From Ideonella sp. (lineage in GTDB: Bacteria; Pseudomonadota; Gammaproteobacteria; Burkholderiales; Burkholderiaceae_C), in the NCBI GenBank assembly GCA_016721465.1, contig JADKIA010000004.1:806001-870000 (forward strand): a stretch of DNA of 64,000 bases, in the 5' to 3' direction. Each line of letters opens with the position of its first letter. The first letter of the stretch is position 1. This document shows, in pieces, positions 1 to 8,488 of this stretch. Under the pieces are notes generated by a model, which ran no database searches, had not been told where the DNA came from, and was given only the letters and a program-made list of their open reading frames with translations. The translations under genes and the position numbers were made by a program.

Positions 1-2486
1 ACGTGGACCAGACGCTTGCAGAGCTTTGGCGCCACGCCGCGATGCCCAGCGCAGCGGCCCTGGTGGCGGTGGGCGGCTACGGCCGCGGCGAACTGTTCCC
101 GCACAGCGACGTGGACGTGCTGCTGCTGATGCCCGAGGGTTGGGACATCGATCAAGTGCTTGAAGGCAGCGAAGCGCACACGCTGAAGGCCACGGTGGAA
201 GTATTCATCACCAGCTGCTGGGACATCGGCCTGGAGATCGGCTCGTCGGTGCGCACGGTGGCCGACTGCGTGGCCGAAGCCAGGAGCGACGTGACGGTGC
301 AGACCGCGATGCTGGAATCGCGCCTGCTCACCGGTGCCAAGCGCCTGTTTGCCAGCTTCGGCCGGGCCACGTCAGCGGTGATGGACCCGCCGGCCTTCCT
401 GCGCGCCAAGATGCTGGAAATGAGCCAGCGCCACACCAAGTACGAGGACACGCCTTACTCGCTGGAGCCCAACTGCAAGGAAAGCCCCGGTGGCCTGCGC
501 GATCTGCAACTGGTGATGTGGGTGGCCCGCGCGGCCGGCCTGGGGCGCAGTTGGTCGGAACTGGCCGCCAATGGGCTGATCACCGCCTTCGAGGTCAAGC
601 AGTTGCAGCGCCAGGAGGGCACCTTGCGCCTGATCCGTGCCCGGCTGCATGCCGTGGCGGGCCGGCGCGAGGATCGCCTGGTGTTCGACCTGCAGACGGC
701 CGTGGCCGAGAGCATCGGCTACGCGTCGAGCCGCACGCACCGCTCGTCGGAAGTGCTGATGCACCGCTACTACTGGGCGGCCAAGGCGGTGACGCAGCTC
801 AACCAGATCCTGATGCTCAACATCGAAGAGCGCGTCAACGGCAGCGGCGCCGCGCCGATGCGACCGATCAATGCGCACTTTCTCGACCGCGCCGGCATGC
901 TCGAAGTGGCGCGCGACGACCTGTACGTGAACTACCCGCATGCGATCCTCGAAACCTTTCTGGTGTTCGAGCAGACGCCAGGCATCCAGGGGTTGTCGGC
1001 GCGCACGCTGCGGGCGCTGTACAACGCCCGCAACATCATGGACGGCAGCTTCCGCCGCGACCCTGCCAATCGCGCGATGTTCATGGAGATCCTGCGCCAG
1101 CCACAAGGCATCACGCACGCGATGCGGCTGCTCAACCAGACCTCGGTGCTGGGTCGCTACCTCTGGGTGTTTCGCCGCATCGTCGGACGCATGCAGCACG
1201 ACCTGTTCCACGTCTACACGGTGGACCAGCACATCCTGATGGTGCTGCGCAACGTGCGCCGCTTCTTCATCCCCGAGCACGCGCACGAATACCCGTTCTG
1301 CTCGCAGCTGGCCAGCCAGTGGGACCACCCCTGGGTGCTGTACGTGGCCGCGCTGTTCCACGACGTGGCCAAGGGCCGCGGCGGTGACCATTCGGCCCTC
1401 GGCGCCGTGGAAGTGCGCCGCTTCTGCCGCGACCATGACGTGGGCCGCGACGATGCCAACCTGATCGAGTTCCTGGTGCGCAACCACCTGACGATGAGCA
1501 CCGTGGCGCAGAAGGAAGACCTGTCCGACGCCGACGTGATCCGCAAGTTCGCCGACAGCGTCGGCACGACGCAACGCCTGACGGCGCTCTACCTGCTGAC
1601 GGTGGCCGACATCCGCGGCACCAGCCCCAAGGTGTGGAACGCGTGGAAAGGCAAGCTGCTCGAGGACCTGTACCGCATCACGCTGCGGGCGCTCGGCGGC
1701 GCCCAGCCCAACCTGGTCGCCGACCTGGAAGCGCGCAAGCAGGAGGCGATTCACATCCTGGCCCTGCATTCGGCCCTGCCCGGTACCGAAGGCCCGTTGT
1801 GGAAAACGCTGGAGCTGAGCTACTTCGCACGCCACGACGCCACCGAGATCGCCTGGCACGCCCGCGCCCTCTGGCGCCACATCGCCACGCAGGTGCCGGT
1901 GGTCAGTGCGCGCCCATCGCCCATCGGCGACGGCCTGCAGGTGCTGGTGTATTCGCCCGACCGGCCCGACCTGTTCGCTCGCATTTGCGGTTACTTCGAT
2001 GGCGCCGGCTTCTCGATCCAGGACGCCAAGATCCACACCAGCCGCAGCGGCTACGCGCTGGACACCTTCCAGGTGGCCCATCCCAATTGCGACACCGGCG
2101 ATGCCAGTTGCTACCGCGACCTGATCTCGCTGATCGAGCACCAGTTGGCGATGGCCCTGAACAGCGATGGTCCACTGCCCGAGCCCAGCCGCGGCCGCCT
2201 GTCGCGCCGCGTCAAGTCCTTTCCGATCACCCCGCGCGTGTCGTTGCGGCCCGACGAGCGAGCGCAGCGCTGGCTGCTGTCGGTCAGCACCAGCGACCGC
2301 ACTGGCCTGCTCTATGCCATCGCCCGCGTATTGGCCCGCCACCATGTGAACTTGCAGCTGGCCAAGGTCACCACGCTCGGTGAACGGGTGGAGGACACTT
2401 TCCTCGTCGATGGCCCGGTGTTGCAGCAGACCCGAGCACAGCTGCAGATCGAAACCGAACTGCTGGACGCCGCCGCGCCGCGCTGA
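1..2486 (+). CDS. glnD: [Protein-PII] uridylyltransferase / uridylyl-removing enzyme GlnD (5' truncated by window edge)
   Basis: Bifunctional nitrogen sensor that uridylylates PII (GlnB/GlnK) when glutamine is low and removes UMP when it is high. The frame is open to the left edge, so the true start lies outside the window; about 827 residues are visible. Visible in order: the nucleotidyltransferase motif GGYGRGELFPHSDVDVLL near the visible N-terminus, the HD phosphohydrolase region (HDLFHVYTVDQH, then ALFHDVAKGRGGDHS), and two C-terminal ACT domains (start LQVLVYSPDRPDLFARI and WLLSVSTSDRTGLLYAI). This domain order is diagnostic for GlnD. It ends 7 bases before the next gene. Confidence 0.97.
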   Translation, partial: VDQTLAELWRHAAMPSAAALVAVGGYGRGELFPHSDVDVLLLMPEGWDIDQVLEGSEAHTLKATVEVFITSCWDIGLEIGSSVRTVADCVAEARSDVTVQTAMLESRLLTGAKRLFASFGRATSAVMDPPAFLRAKMLEMSQRHTKYEDTPYSLEPNCKESPGGLRDLQLVMWVARAAGLGRSWSELAANGLITAFEVKQLQRQEGTLRLIRARLHAVAGRREDRLVFDLQTAVAESIGYASSRTHRSSEVLMHRYYWAAKAVTQLNQILMLNIEERVNGSGAAPMRPINAHFLDRAGMLEVARDDLYVNYPHAILETFLVFEQTPGIQGLSARTLRALYNARNIMDGSFRRDPANRAMFMEILRQPQGITHAMRLLNQTSVLGRYLWVFRRIVGRMQHDLFHVYTVDQHILMVLRNVRRFFIPEHAHEYPFCSQLASQWDHPWVLYVAALFHDVAKGRGGDHSALGAVEVRRFCRDHDVGRDDANLIEFLVRNHLTMSTVAQKEDLSDADVIRKFADSVGTTQRLTALYLLTVADIRGTSPKVWNAWKGKLLEDLYRITLRALGGAQPNLVADLEARKQEAIHILALHSALPGTEGPLWKTLELSYFARHDATEIAWHARALWRHIATQVPVVSARPSPIGDGLQVLVYSPDRPDLFARICGYFDGAGFSIQDAKIHTSRSGYALDTFQVAHPNCDTGDASCYRDLISLIEHQLAMALNSDGPLPEPSRGRLSRRVKSFPITPRVSLRPDERAQRWLLSVSTSDRTGLLYAIARVLARHHVNLQLAKVTTLGERVEDTFLVDGPVLQQTRAQLQIETELLDAAAPR

Positions 2487-2493
2487 CCCCAAC

Positions 2494-3558
2494 ATGTCCT
2501 TGCAGTCCATCGACGGCGCCACGGTTGCCGCCCACCTGGCCGACTACGACGCCATCATCGACGCGCGCTCGCCCGCCGAGTTTGCCGAGGACCACCTGCC
2601 TGGCGCCATCAACTGGCCGGTGCTGGACGACGAGCAGCGGCGCATCGTCGGCACGTTGTATGTGCAGGACTCGGCCCTGGCCGCACGCAAGGTCGGCTCG
2701 GCCATGGTGGCGCGAAACGTGGCCCAGCACATCGAGCGCTGGGTGCAGGACAAGCCGCGCGAATGGCAGCCGCTGGTGTATTGCTGGCGCGGCGGCCAGC
2801 GCTCGGGCTCGCTGGCCTGGTTCCTGGATCAGATCGGCTTTCGCACGACGAAGCTGACCGGCGGCTACAAGGGCTTTCGAGCCGTGGTGCGCCACGCACT
2901 GACCAGCTTGCCCGCACGCTTTCAGTTCCAGGTGCTGGCCGGCCGCACCGGCAGTGGCAAGACCCGCCTGTTGCAGGCCTTGGCCGACGCAGGCGCGCAG
3001 ACGCTGGATCTGGAGGCGCTGGCGCACCACCGCGGCTCGGTGCTGGGCGGCCTGCCCGACGACCCGCAGCCCACGCAGAAGGCCTTCGACACGCAGCTGT
3101 GGACGGCCTTGCAGCGCCTCGACCCAGCTCGCCCCGTGTTCGTGGAAAGCGAGAGCAAGAAGATCGGCCGCCTGCAGTTGCCCGACAGCCTGGTGCTGCA
3201 CATGCGAGAGCACGGCCAGGTGCTGCGGGTCGAGATGCCGCAGGCCGCCCGCGTGCAATTGCTGCTGCAGGAATACGGCTTCTTTGCCCAGGACACCGAG
3301 CGCTTCTGCGGTTTGCTGGACGGCCTGACCGTGCTGCGCGGGCGCGAACGCGTGGCGCATTGGCAGGCCATGGCGCGCGCTGGCGAATGGCCCGAACTGT
3401 TTGCCCAGTTGATGCGCGACCACTACGACCCGCTCTATCTTCGCTCGATGGACAGTCATTTCAGTGGTTATCTTCTGGCCCAAGAAGTGGCGCTGCCCGA
3501 CGGCGACGCCGAGACGATGCAGGCTGCGGCCAGCCATTTGATGGCAGCGCTGTGTTGA
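2494..3558 (+). CDS. selU: tRNA 2-selenouridine synthase (rhodanese-P-loop protein)
   Basis: Also called MnmH/YbbB. It geranylates 2-thiouridine at the wobble position of some tRNAs and replaces sulfur with selenium from selenophosphate. The 354-residue protein has an N-terminal rhodanese domain with the catalytic cysteine at Cys97 in YCWRGGQRS, the same position as in E. coli. A P-loop domain follows, with Walker A GRTGSGKT at about 150-157. The ATG at 2494 is preferred because the rhodanese homology begins directly after it, 7 bases after glnD ends; the longer upstream reading has no homology-like sequence. No selenophosphate synthetase gene is in the window. Confidence 0.95.
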   Translation: MSLQSIDGATVAAHLADYDAIIDARSPAEFAEDHLPGAINWPVLDDEQRRIVGTLYVQDSALAARKVGSAMVARNVAQHIERWVQDKPREWQPLVYCWRGGQRSGSLAWFLDQIGFRTTKLTGGYKGFRAVVRHALTSLPARFQFQVLAGRTGSGKTRLLQALADAGAQTLDLEALAHHRGSVLGGLPDDPQPTQKAFDTQLWTALQRLDPARPVFVESESKKIGRLQLPDSLVLHMREHGQVLRVEMPQAARVQLLLQEYGFFAQDTERFCGLLDGLTVLRGRERVAHWQAMARAGEWPELFAQLMRDHYDPLYLRSMDSHFSGYLLAQEVALPDGDAETMQAAASHLMAALC

Positions 3559-3642
3559 TGCGCACGCCGCCGCAAGACCTCGCCCAGCGTCTTGCGCTTG
3601 GTCAAGGCCACCCACCCATGGCACCGGCATGATGGAGACCCC

Positions 3643-4428
3643 ATGCGTGAAAGCCCCGCACTGATCGAGTCCCGCGCCTTTGGCGTGCGCCAAATCCCGG
3701 CCTTGCGGCCATTGGGCTGGTTGGCGCGTGGATGGTCCGATCTGATGGCCTGCCCGGTCCCAGGCCTGCTGCATGGCTTGGCGCTGGCCTTGTTCGGCGC
3801 CGCGCTCATCTATGTGGCCCGGCATCGTTTCTGGTTGCTGGCCGGCGCGTTCACTGGTTTCCTGCTGGTGGCGCCGATCCTGGCCACGGGCCTGTATGCC
3901 GTCAGCCGCGCCCTTGAGCGCAAGCAACGCGCCGACCTGGGCGTGGCGCTGGGCGCCTGGAAGCCCGAGGGTCGGCTGATCGTGTTCGGCCTGCTGCTGG
4001 CATTCGCCGGCACGGGCTGGGTCATGACCTCTGCCTCGCTGATCACCGGCTTTGCGCCGGCGCCGGTGAATGGCCCGGCCGACTTCCTTCGCGTCGTGGT
4101 GCTCAACGACAAGACCCACCTGTTCGAGATCTGGCTGGCGCTGGGCGCCTTCCTGGCCGCACCGGTGTTTGCCAGCAGCGTGGTGGCCATCCCGCTGTTG
4201 CTGGATCGCAAGGTGGGCGTACTCGCGGCCGTGCTCACGAGCTGGCGCGTGGTGCAGGCCCATCCCCTGCCCATGGCCATCTGGGCCGGGCTGCTGATGC
4301 TGCTCACGGTGGCCGGCATGGTCACCGGCCTGCTGGGCCTGGTCGTCGTCGTGCCCTGGCTGTCCCATGCGAGCTGGCATGCCTATCGCGATCTGGTCGA
4401 CACCTCGGGGCTGTCCGAACAGCGCTGA
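3643..4428 (+). CDS. DUF2189 family integral membrane protein
   Basis: A 261-residue polytopic membrane protein of unknown function. About six hydrophobic stretches are visible, for example residues 39-60, 65-85, 115-135 and 160-180, with two at the C-terminus. The N-terminal phrase FGVRQIPALRPLGWLARGW is typical of DUF2189 proteins. The ATG at 3643 is chosen because GGAGAC lies about 5 bases upstream. It sits between selU and the small DUF2788 gene and may be co-transcribed with it (18-base gap). Confidence 0.8.
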   Translation: MRESPALIESRAFGVRQIPALRPLGWLARGWSDLMACPVPGLLHGLALALFGAALIYVARHRFWLLAGAFTGFLLVAPILATGLYAVSRALERKQRADLGVALGAWKPEGRLIVFGLLLAFAGTGWVMTSASLITGFAPAPVNGPADFLRVVVLNDKTHLFEIWLALGAFLAAPVFASSVVAIPLLLDRKVGVLAAVLTSWRVVQAHPLPMAIWAGLLMLLTVAGMVTGLLGLVVVVPWLSHASWHAYRDLVDTSGLSEQR

Positions 4429-4446
4429 CATCCACGAGGCCCACCA

Positions 4447-4665
4447 GTGTTCGGTTTCAACGAAGAACAAGTTGCCTGGTTTGGCCTGACCTTCGGGGTC
4501 AGTGCATTCATGCTGTACATGGTGTTCATCATCTTCCAGCTGGCACGCGAATCCAAGGCAGGCAAGTTCGGCGCCTTTGTGCTCTTTCTTGGCCTGGGCG
4601 TGGGCCTGGTCGGCTTTGCTGCCAAGGGCCTGATCAAGTTCTTCATGAGCGGCATCGTTGAATGA
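4447..4665 (+). CDS. DUF2788 family small membrane protein
   Basis: A 72-residue protein starting with GTG. It begins with the short soluble stretch FGFNEEQVAWFGLTFGV and carries two hydrophobic segments, around residues 14-31 and 41-66. This matches the DUF2788 family, which is widespread in betaproteobacteria near murA. Function unknown. A GAGGCCC stretch precedes the start as a weak ribosome site. Confidence 0.75.
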   Translation: MFGFNEEQVAWFGLTFGVSAFMLYMVFIIFQLARESKAGKFGAFVLFLGLGVGLVGFAAKGLIKFFMSGIVE

Positions 4666-4868
4666 ACCCCGGCCCGGCGCTGGGTGCCGTGGCCGTGAAC
4701 TTTACGCTGGCGGTGAAGCACAAGCCCGGGCGCTATACCGCATTCTGAGCGTCACAGACACCTGCACCGTGCCGTCGACCGCGGAGTCAGGGACAATGGC
4801 GGCCTGGGCGCGCTCGCCGGCGCGCCCCGCACCATCTCCCGTGCACTGATCCCTGCCCCCTCACGCCC

Positions 4869-6170
4869 ATGTCCCACTTGATCGTCCACGGCGGCACGCC
4901 CTTGACCGGCCGCATCGTCCCTTCGGCCAACAAGAACGCGGTGCTGCCCATCCTCTGCGCCACACTGCTCACGCGGGCGCCGGTGCGCCTGCGCGGACTG
5001 CCTGAAATCACCGATGTGCGCAAGATCCTGGACTTCTACCGCCAGATCGGCAGCAAGGTGGACATCGACTACAGCACGGGCGTACTGGACGTGGACCATG
5101 GCCAGGCGCTGTTCGACCCCATGCGCCACACGCTGCCGATGGAGATGCGCTCGTCGATCATGCTGGTGCCACCGCTGCTGGCACGATTTGGCGTGGCGCG
5201 AATCGAGGACGATGTCCAAGGCTGCACGCTCGGCGTGCGTGAGATCGATCCGCACGTGGAGGTGATGGAGCGCTTCGGTGCCTTGGTCACCCGGGGCGAG
5301 AATGCCCTGCTGGTGCGCAGCCCGGGCCGGTTGCAGTCGAACCACCACTGGCTCGACTACGCCAGCGTCACCACCACCGAGAACTTCGTGCTTTGTGCCA
5401 CCTTGGCCCAAGGCACCTCCACGCTCACCAACGCCGCCAGCGAACCGCACGTGCAGGAGCTGTGCGATTTCCTGCACCGGCTGGGCGCGAAGATCGAGGG
5501 CCGCGGCACGTCCAAGATCACCGTGACTGGCGTCGACACGCTGGGTGGCGGCGAGTTCAGCTTCGCCGAGGACTTCCACGAGATCGTCACCTTCCTCGCG
5601 TTGGGCGCGGTCACCGGTGGCGACGTGCGGGTGAAGAACTCGGCGCCCGGCCAGTTCCCGCTGATCGACCGCACGTTCGCCAAGATGGGCGTGGTGGTGC
5701 ACCACGAGGACGGCTGGTCACGCACCGAAATCCCCGACGGCCTGAAGGTGCGCGAGCCCTTCACCCGCAACATCCTGCAGAAGGTGGAGGCCGCACCCTG
5801 GCCCTACCTGCCGGTGGACCTGCTGCCCATCTTCGTGGCCCTCGGTGTGAAGGCCAATGGCAGCATGATGTTCTGGAACAAGGTCTACGACGGCGCGATG
5901 GGCTGGACCACCGAGTTGTCCAAGTTCGGCGCCCATGTCTTCCAATCCGACCCGCACCGCCTCGTCACCTTTGGTGGCAAGCCCCTGCACGCGGCCGAAG
6001 TGGAAAGCCCCTACATCATCCGGGTGGCGATCGCACTGCTGATGATCGCCGCCAGCGTGCCGGGCCGCAGCATGATCCGCAATGCCACACCGATCAGGCG
6101 TGCACATCCGCGCTTTGTCGAAAACCTGTGCAGCCTGGGGGCAAAGATCGAGTGGGTCGAGGGGGACTGA
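4869..6170 (+). CDS. murA: MurA-family UDP-N-acetylglucosamine 1-carboxyvinyltransferase (divergent)
   Basis: Enolpyruvyl transferase fold, 433 residues, close to the usual MurA length. MurA transfers enolpyruvate from PEP to UDP-GlcNAc in the first committed step of peptidoglycan synthesis, in the cytoplasm. The key residues are present: Lys22 in NKNAVLPI, the PEP-reactive cysteine Cys119 followed by Arg124 in GCTLGVREID, the aspartate in PVDLLP (about 317), and the C-terminal arginine in AHPRF. Surrounding motifs are atypical: canonical GCAIGARPVD reads GCTLGVREID and PTDMQ reads PVDLL. The next gene is phaB on the other strand, not hisG as in many betaproteobacteria. It could therefore be a second, specialised paralogue. 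Confidence 0.8.
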   Translation: MSHLIVHGGTPLTGRIVPSANKNAVLPILCATLLTRAPVRLRGLPEITDVRKILDFYRQIGSKVDIDYSTGVLDVDHGQALFDPMRHTLPMEMRSSIMLVPPLLARFGVARIEDDVQGCTLGVREIDPHVEVMERFGALVTRGENALLVRSPGRLQSNHHWLDYASVTTTENFVLCATLAQGTSTLTNAASEPHVQELCDFLHRLGAKIEGRGTSKITVTGVDTLGGGEFSFAEDFHEIVTFLALGAVTGGDVRVKNSAPGQFPLIDRTFAKMGVVVHHEDGWSRTEIPDGLKVREPFTRNILQKVEAAPWPYLPVDLLPIFVALGVKANGSMMFWNKVYDGAMGWTTELSKFGAHVFQSDPHRLVTFGGKPLHAAEVESPYIIRVAIALLMIAASVPGRSMIRNATPIRRAHPRFVENLCSLGAKIEWVEGD

Positions 6171-6366
6171 GCCTGCACTGCCAGTGCTAGCACGGCACCG
6201 AATGCCATTCGGCGCTGTGAAAACGAAAGCCGGCAAAGCCGGCCCTCGAACATCATGCTGGAGCCCCCTTCGCGGAGGGGGCTTGGGGGAGCCCAACGTT
6301 GACCCGAAGGGTTGAGCGCCAAGGCGCTCCAACGGGCTCGCAGAGCTCGCCCGGTGCGTGAGGGGA

Positions 6367-6389
6367 GAAGCCGTCCTCAGGACGGTTTC
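6367..6389 (-). terminator. Hairpin just downstream of phaB, probable terminator
   Basis: A 10-base stem (one G-T pair) with a TCA loop lies 11 bases past the phaB stop on the minus strand. It is followed there by a short pyrimidine run, TCTCCCC. The weak U-tract makes it an imperfect intrinsic terminator. A second perfect 8-base stem (AGCCCCCT/AGGGGGCT) lies at 6262-6283. Confidence 0.45.
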
Positions 6390-6399
6390 TCGTCCACAT

Positions 6400-7137
6400 T
6401 CACCCCATGTGCATGCCGCCGTTGCAGCTGAAGTCGGCGCCGGTGGAGAAGCCCGAATCTTCGCTGGCCAGCCAGGCGACGATCGAGCCGATCTCGTCCG
6501 GTGTGCCCAGGCGCTTGACGGGGATCGTGGAGATGATCTTCTCCAGCACCTCGGGCTTGATGGCGCGAACCATCTCGGTGCCGATGTAGCCCGGGCTCAC
6601 GGTGTTGACCGTCACGCCCTTGGCCGCCACTTCCTGCGCCAGGGCCATCGTGAAGCCGTGCATCCCGGCCTTGGCGGCCGAGTAGTTGGTCTGGCCGGCC
6701 TGGCCCTTCTCACCGTTGACCGAACTGATCTGGACGATGCGGCCCCAGCCCTTCTCGACCATGCCCGGCACCACTTGCTTGGTGACGTAGAACATGCTGT
6801 TCAGGTTGGTGTCGATGACGGCCTTCCAGTCCTCGGGCGTCATCTTCAGGAACATGCGGTCCTTGGTGATGCCGGCATTGTTCACCAGCACATCGATCAC
6901 GCCATGCTCGGCCACGGCCTTGGTGAAGGCATCCACGGTGGACTGCCAGTCCGCCACGTTGCCCACCGAAGCGTAGAAGGTGTAGCCCAGAGCCTTTTGC
7001 TCGTCGAGCCACTTGGCGTAATCGCGGCTTGGGCCGCAGCCGGCGATGACCTTGAATCCATCCTTGTGCAGGCGCTGGCAGATCGCGGTTCCGATGCCGC
7101 CCATGCCGCCGGTGACATACGCTACTTTCTGGGTCAT
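6400..7137 (-). CDS. phaB: Acetoacetyl-CoA reductase (NADPH)
   Basis: Short-chain dehydrogenase of 245 residues that reduces acetoacetyl-CoA to (R)-3-hydroxybutyryl-CoA, the second step of PHB synthesis. The Rossmann motif TGGMGGIG is at residues 9-16, the NNAG motif at 86-89, and the catalytic Ser (about 138) with Tyr152-x3-Lys156 in NYSAAKAG. Length and sequence agree with PhaB/FabG-like reductases. The ATG at 7137 starts the homology. It is last in the phaC-phaA-phaB operon, 76 bases after phaA. Confidence 0.95.
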   Translation of the reverse strand: MTQKVAYVTGGMGGIGTAICQRLHKDGFKVIAGCGPSRDYAKWLDEQKALGYTFYASVGNVADWQSTVDAFTKAVAEHGVIDVLVNNAGITKDRMFLKMTPEDWKAVIDTNLNSMFYVTKQVVPGMVEKGWGRIVQISSVNGEKGQAGQTNYSAAKAGMHGFTMALAQEVAAKGVTVNTVSPGYIGTEMVRAIKPEVLEKIISTIPVKRLGTPDEIGSIVAWLASEDSGFSTGADFSCNGGMHMG

Positions 7138-7213
7138 TTGTCTATCTCCTCGTTGGTGGAAGCGAAGCCCGACATTGCGGGCGATGGGGTATCTGTCGTT
7201 TCGATCGTCGGGC

Positions 7214-8392
7214 TCAGCGCTCGACGGTGAGGGCCACGCCCATGCCACCGCCGATACACAGCGAAGCGATCCCTCGCTTGGCGTCTCGCTTTTGCATTTC
7301 GTGCAGCAAGGTCACCAGGATGCGGCAGCCGGACGCACCGATCGGGTGGCCGATGGCGATGGCGCCACCGTTGACGTTGACCTTGGTGGTGTCCCAGCCC
7401 ATTTCCTGGTGCACGGCGCAGGCCTGGGCGGCGAAGGCTTCGTTGATCTCCAGCAGGTCCAGATCCGTGGCCTTCCAGCCAGCACGCTCCAGCGCCCTGC
7501 GCGCGGCCGGCACCGGGCCCATGCCCATGATCTTGGGGTCCAGCCCGGCGGAGGCGTAGCTGGCAATTCGGGCCAGCGGCTTCAGGCCCAACGCTGCGGC
7601 CTTGGCGGCCGACATCACCATCACGGCGGCCGCACCATCGTTGATGCCCGAGGCATTGCCAGCGGTCACGCTGCCGGCCTTGTCGAAAGCGGGACGCAGG
7701 CCTGCCAGCGCTTCGGCACTGGTCTTCTTGTTGATGAACTCGTCGGCGGCAAACACCAACGGGTCACCCTTCTTCTGCGGGATGACCACCGGCACGATCT
7801 CGTCCTTGAAACGGCCGGCCTCTTGCGCGGCCGAGGCCTTCTGCTGCGAAGCCAGGGCCAGTGCGTCCTGCGCTTCTCGCGTGATGCCGTACTGCTTGGC
7901 GACGTTCTCGGCGGTGATGCCCATGTGGTACTGGTTGTAGACGTCCCAAAGACCGTCGGTGATCATGGTGTCGATCAGCTTCCAGTCGCCCATGCGCTGG
8001 CCGTCGCGGCTGCCAGGCAACACGTGCGGCGCGAGGGACATGTTCTCCTGGCCCCCGGCGATGACGATCTCGCTGTCGCCATCGCGAATGGCCTGGGCGG
8101 CCAGCATCACGGCCTTCAAGCCCGAGCCGCACACCTTGTTGATGGTCATGCCCGGGACCGTTTGCGGCAGGCCCGACTTGATGATGGATTGCCGCGCCGG
8201 GTTCTGGCCCGAACCGGCCGTGAGCACCTGGCCAAGGATGACCTCGCCAATCTGCTCGCCCGACAGGCCGGACCGCTCGAGCAGTGCCTTGATCACGGTG
8301 GCGCCGAGTTCCGGGGCCGATGTCTTGGCCAGGCTGCCGCCGAACTTGCCCACGGCCGTGCGAGCGGCTGCGACGATTACGATGTCGGTCAT
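7214..8392 (-). CDS. phaA: Acetyl-CoA acetyltransferase (beta-ketothiolase)
   Basis: Thiolase of 392 residues that condenses two acetyl-CoA into acetoacetyl-CoA, the first step of PHB formation. The nucleophile is Cys88 in NKVCGSGLKAV. The C-terminal active-site motifs GHPIGASG (His near 348) and CIGGGMG (Cys near 378) are intact. The ATG at 8392 gives the standard thiolase N-terminus. It sits between phaC and phaB on the same strand. Confidence 0.96.
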   Translation of the reverse strand: MTDIVIVAAARTAVGKFGGSLAKTSAPELGATVIKALLERSGLSGEQIGEVILGQVLTAGSGQNPARQSIIKSGLPQTVPGMTINKVCGSGLKAVMLAAQAIRDGDSEIVIAGGQENMSLAPHVLPGSRDGQRMGDWKLIDTMITDGLWDVYNQYHMGITAENVAKQYGITREAQDALALASQQKASAAQEAGRFKDEIVPVVIPQKKGDPLVFAADEFINKKTSAEALAGLRPAFDKAGSVTAGNASGINDGAAAVMVMSAAKAAALGLKPLARIASYASAGLDPKIMGMGPVPAARRALERAGWKATDLDLLEINEAFAAQACAVHQEMGWDTTKVNVNGGAIAIGHPIGASGCRILVTLLHEMQKRDAKRGIASLCIGGGMGVALTVER

Positions 8393-8488
8393 GCTTGAAA
8401 TGTCTCCTTGGTGTGCCGATGAATATGGAAGTTTGTCATGCCCGTGTTCGCCATGCCGGCCGCCAGGCCGCATCGCAAACCGCGTGCC

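Noticed and set aside
372..2522. A long open frame (over 700 codons) on the minus strand opposite glnD
   Set aside because: Shadow of glnD in GC-rich DNA: His/Arg/Gln/Ala-rich translation with no domain, fully inside a well-supported gene.
4662..4748. 28-codon ORF (MNPGPALGAVAVNFTLAVKH...) overlapping the DUF2788 stop by ATGA
   Set aside because: Too short to support, no recognised family; possible but unproven translationally coupled peptide.
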